A stretch of 9,404 bases of DNA from Thermoplasmata archaeon. GTDB taxonomy: Archaea > Thermoplasmatota > Thermoplasmata > RBG-16-68-12. The position numbers and the translations under genes are program-made. The stretch is from contig JAJYKG010000072.1 in the NCBI GenBank assembly GCA_021788795.1, forward strand, positions 1 through 9,404. The letters are read 5' to 3'. The notes under the pieces are model-generated. The model saw nothing but the letters and a program-made list of their open reading frames with translations. It did no database searches and had not been told where the DNA came from. Each line of letters opens with the position of its first letter. The stretch's first letter is position 1. Below, in pieces: positions 7,661 to 9,404 of this stretch.

Positions 7661-7801
7661 CGGGCGCCCGACCGGGAGGAGACGATTCTCGATAGGGGGT
7701 GTGGCCACCTTTAGGCCGGCCTTCATGGCCCGGACCCGGAGCCGGGACGGACGAACCCGCTTGAGCTTCCGCACAGGCGTGCAGTAACGTCGACGAATCA
7801 C
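7646..7801 (-). CDS. Possible small, highly basic protein (51 residues), unrecognised
   Basis: From GTG 7801 to TAA 7646 this minus-strand frame encodes 51 residues beginning MIRRRYCTPVRKLKR and ending GRPQKRL. It has 17 Arg/Lys and a single acidic residue. GGAG lies four bases before the GTG, and an in-frame TGA 13 codons upstream closes the frame. Its TAA stop is part of the TTTATAA box assigned to the dppD promoter. About two thirds of codons end in G or C, lower than in the neighbouring genes, which weakens the case. I recognise no family. If real it could bind nucleic acid, but that rests on charge alone. It might equally be a chance ORF. Confidence 0.3.
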   Translation of the reverse strand: MIRRRYCTPVRKLKRVRPSRLRVRAMKAGLKVATPPIENRLLPVGRPQKRL

Positions 7802-7858
7802 GAAGCTCCGCCCGACGCGTCCCCTCGCCGTCCGCTCTCACGCACAGAAGGGACCGCC

Positions 7859-7927
7859 ATGGAACCCAGCGCAGGTCCGCGCCGAGGACCCGGTGCATCC
7901 GGGCTCGCCGCCACCAAACCCATATGA
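7859..7927 (+). CDS. Possible 22-residue leader ORF overlapping the xdhC-like start
   Basis: ATG 7859 opens a 22-codon frame (starts MEPSAGPRRGPG) whose TGA (7925-7927) overlaps the ATG of the next gene as ATGA. The xdhC-like start has no Shine-Dalgarno site of its own, so translational coupling to this short frame would explain its initiation. A weak AAGGGA lies seven bases before ATG 7859. The evidence is positional only. Confidence 0.2.
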   Translation: MEPSAGPRRGPGASGLAATKPI

Positions 7928-8784
7928 ACCCCCGGAGTGGTGCGTCGACCGGGAACCTGGTGGACCCCGCAGCCTTCGTCGCGACGATCTCGGACCTCGC
8001 CTCGAAGCGCGAGCCCTTCGCCGTCGCCTCCGTCGTGCGGACGGAGGGCTCGACCCTTGGGAAGCCCGGGTTCAAGATCGTCATCTCGAAGGAGGGGGAC
8101 GTCGTCCACGGGACGCTCGGAGGCGGGTGCCCCGACGGGCCCATCGTCCAAGTGGCCCTGCAGACCCTCGGGACGGGGACGCCCCGCGTCGTGCGCGTCC
8201 ACCTCGTGGACGTGACGAAGGCGGTCGAGGGAACGGTCGCGCCCGAGGGTCCGGACGACCTCTACGTGGAGACGAACTGCGGCGGGACCATGGAGATCTA
8301 CGTGGAGCCGTACCTGCCGCCGAACCGCCTCGTCGTCGTGGGGCAGGGGGGTCGGGACGAACTCGAGGACGCCCTTGTCCACTTCGGCAAGCGGCTCGGG
8401 TACGAGGTCGTCGTGGTCGACCACCTCCCCGGGCTCACGGAGAAGCCCGACCAGCTCATCCAGGAGATCGACTACGACCTCGCGGAGTTCCCGTTCGGCC
8501 CCCGCGACGCGGTTGTCGTGCTGACGAAGGGGGGGCGGGACCTCGCGGTCCTGAAGGCTCTGTCCCGCGCCCGCGTGGGCTACGTGGGGATGCTCGCGAG
8601 CCACACCCGGACGCGGGAGAACGTCGATGCCCTGCGCGCGGGGGGCGTGCCCGAGTCCTTCCTGGCGTCGCTCCACGCGCCCATCGGGCTCGACATCGGC
8701 GGCCGGACGCCCGCGGAACTCGCCCTCGCCATCCTCGCAGAAATCGTCGCCGTTCGCAATGGCCGTGCACCTGCGCGGCATTGA
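7924..8784 (+). CDS. XdhC/CoxI-family maturation factor for molybdenum hydroxylases
   Basis: XdhC/CoxI proteins help insert or sulfurate the molybdenum cofactor of xanthine dehydrogenase and CO-dehydrogenase-type enzymes in the cytoplasm. The N-terminal domain shows AVASVVRTEGSTLGKPGFK (33-51), the GGGC segment (67-70) and CGGTMEIYVEP (119-129). The C-terminal Rossmann domain shows LVVVGQGG (136-143), EVVVVDH (161-167) and the family ending YVGMLASHTRTR...HAPIGLDIGGRTPAELALAILAEIVA (220-276). Length (286) is in the usual range. The dinucleotide loop is GQGGRDE rather than the common GAGHVA, and LTKGGRD replaces the usual THGHxxD-like segment, so it is a divergent member. ATG 7924 lacks a ribosome binding site; GTG 7960 (VDPAAFVATI) matches where many relatives begin and is a fair alternative. 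The convergent neighbour encodes a molybdenum hydroxylase small subunit, which supports the role. Confidence 0.85.
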   Translation: MNPRSGASTGNLVDPAAFVATISDLASKREPFAVASVVRTEGSTLGKPGFKIVISKEGDVVHGTLGGGCPDGPIVQVALQTLGTGTPRVVRVHLVDVTKAVEGTVAPEGPDDLYVETNCGGTMEIYVEPYLPPNRLVVVGQGGRDELEDALVHFGKRLGYEVVVVDHLPGLTEKPDQLIQEIDYDLAEFPFGPRDAVVVLTKGGRDLAVLKALSRARVGYVGMLASHTRTRENVDALRAGGVPESFLASLHAPIGLDIGGRTPAELALAILAEIVAVRNGRAPARH

Positions 8785-8814
8785 GGACGTGGTCGCCGGG
8801 AACCCGGCGTCCTC
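8783..8814. terminator. Hairpin between convergent genes
   Basis: CGCCGG (8794-8799) pairs with CCGGCG (8804-8809) around a GAAC loop, and GAGGA (8783-8787) pairs with TCCTC (8810-8814) outside a six-base bulge. It fills most of the 42-base gap between the two convergent stops and could act on both transcripts. There is no adjoining T tract, so its role as a terminator is uncertain. Confidence 0.35.
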
Positions 8815-8826
8815 CGAGCTCTCCGC

Positions 8827-9360
8827 TCAGGCCGTCCCGTCGGCCGCCATCTTCGCCGCGGCGGCCGCGACGGACCTCACGATGTTCTGGTAGCCCGTGC
8901 ACCGGCACAGGTTCCCGGAGACCGCGGCGCGGATCTCGTCCTCGGTCGGCGACGGTTTCTCCTGGAGGAACGCGGTCGCGGCCAGGATGACCCCCGGGGT
9001 GCAGTACCCGCACTGGAGCCCATGGTTGTCCTTGAAGGCCTCCTGGATCGGGTTCATCTTCCCGCCCGCGGAGAGCCCTTCGATCGTCACGACGGCTGCG
9101 CCGTCGGCCTGGACCGCGAACATCGTGCAGGACTTGACCGGGCGGCCGTTGAGGAGGACCGTGCAGGCGCCGCAGTGGCTCGTGTCACAGCCCACGTGGG
9201 CGCCCGTGAGGCGCAGGTCGTCGCGAAGGAAGTCCACCAGGAGGAGCCGCGGCTCGACCTCCCTCTCCTGCCGCGTGCCGTTGACCGTGAGGGAGATGCG
9301 GTGGAGGCCGCGCTTGGGAGACGGCGCGGCCTGCCGCACGGCGACCGGCCGCGGCTTCAC
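8827..9360 (-). CDS. [2Fe-2S] small subunit of a molybdenum hydroxylase (CoxS/XdhS/aldehyde dehydrogenase type)
   Basis: Electron-transfer subunit that carries two [2Fe-2S] clusters between the molybdenum and FAD subunits of a xanthine-dehydrogenase-family enzyme. Both cluster sets are complete: plant-type C58, C63, C66 (GCDTSHCGAC) and C78; and the second set C117, C120 (CGYC), C152 and C154 (CRC). From GTG 9360 it has 177 residues, about 20 longer than typical because of an Ala/Pro/Arg-rich N-terminus before RISLTVNG. GTG 9360 overlaps a TGA in another minus-strand frame (GTGA), as in coupled operon genes; GTG 9339 is an alternative. The frame also remains open to the right edge, so a longer protein cannot be excluded. 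Whether the enzyme oxidises CO, an aldehyde, a purine or another N-heterocycle depends on the large subunit, which is outside the window. Confidence 0.93.
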   Translation of the reverse strand: MKPRPVAVRQAAPSPKRGLHRISLTVNGTRQEREVEPRLLLVDFLRDDLRLTGAHVGCDTSHCGACTVLLNGRPVKSCTMFAVQADGAAVVTIEGLSAGGKMNPIQEAFKDNHGLQCGYCTPGVILAATAFLQEKPSPTEDEIRAAVSGNLCRCTGYQNIVRSVAAAAAKMAADGTA

Positions 9361-9404
9361 TGCGGCCCGGGACCTCGCGGGGCGCGCGGGTCTCCGGACC
9401 GGCT
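9357..9404 (-). CDS. Possible C-terminal end of the next operon gene (partial)
   Basis: A second minus-strand frame runs from the window edge to TGA (complement of 9357-9359), ending in GDPRAPRGPGPQ, and overlaps the small-subunit GTG as GTGA. That is the arrangement expected if the large or FAD subunit gene precedes coxS. Only 15 low-complexity residues are visible, so this is weak. Confidence 0.25.
   Translation of the reverse strand, partial: SRSGDPRAPRGPGPQ

Larger units (their letters stand above)
7546..7923. other. Divergent intergenic region (378 bases)
   Basis: The region lies between dppD (minus) and the xdhC-like gene (plus). It holds an archaeal-type promoter (7646-7660), a 12-base perfect palindrome CGGGAGCTCCCG at 7580-7591 in the presumed dppD leader, a small hairpin CCCG-TGCG-CGGG around 7621-7632, a possible 51-codon minus-strand ORF (7646-7801), and a 22-codon plus-strand ORF abutting xdhC (7859-7927) with a CCCGG/CCGGG hairpin at 7889-7903. 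I find no tRNA, riboswitch consensus or mobile element. Confidence 0.7.

Noticed and set aside
7660..7923. Possible tRNA, riboswitch or small RNA in the long intergenic region
   Set aside because: I found no T-loop or anticodon-arm pattern and no known riboswitch core. The short hairpins do not build a convincing larger fold.

Overview
The window is GC-rich DNA (clearly above 60% GC by eye) and fully packed with accessory metabolic genes. I think it comes from an archaeon. The AT-rich islands between genes look like BRE/TATA promoters (3234-3246 and 7646-7660 on the minus strand), Shine-Dalgarno sites of the GGAGG type are common, and the second transporter ATPase has an archaeal-looking C-terminal region. 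A high-GC, uncultivated Thermoplasmatota-type heterotroph would fit, but this is inference. A Chloroflexota-like bacterium with a similar gene set is not excluded.

Layout, left to right: (1) the last codons of an unidentified upstream gene, then two plus-strand permease genes of a dipeptide/oligopeptide (Dpp/Opp) ABC importer (about 70-2001); (2) a minus-strand Rieske oxygenase of the glycine-betaine/choline monooxygenase kind (1998-3191); (3) a minus-strand, non-pyrrolysine MttB-family methyltransferase (3252-4715); (4) the two ATPases of the same type of importer, also minus strand (4811-6580 and 6577-7545, overlapping by ATGA); (5) a 378-base divergent intergenic region with a good archaeal-type promoter and a possible 51-residue basic small protein; (6) a plus-strand XdhC/CoxI-type maturation factor (7924-8784); (7) a convergent minus-strand [2Fe-2S] small subunit (CoxS/XdhS type) of a molybdenum hydroxylase (8827-9360), whose partner subunits probably lie beyond the right edge.

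Working model (inference): the Dpp-type transporter takes up peptides or a methylated-amine compound. The MttB homologue and the Rieske oxygenase are two candidate N-demethylation enzymes, one corrinoid-dependent and one O2-dependent, encoded head-to-tail between the two halves of the transporter. XdhC and CoxS belong to a separate molybdenum hydroxylase module. No corrinoid protein, RamA activator, ferredoxin reductase or pyrrolysine gene is present in the window.

The most unusual signal is in the second ATPase (4811-6580). Between its Walker A motif and its Q-loop sits an insertion of about 160 residues predicted to contain four membrane helices, and its C-terminal cysteine motif is split by a further insertion of about 80 residues. 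Other points of note are a permease start that appears to be ACG, two convergent stop codons sharing one CTAG, and five TAG stops around an MttB homologue.
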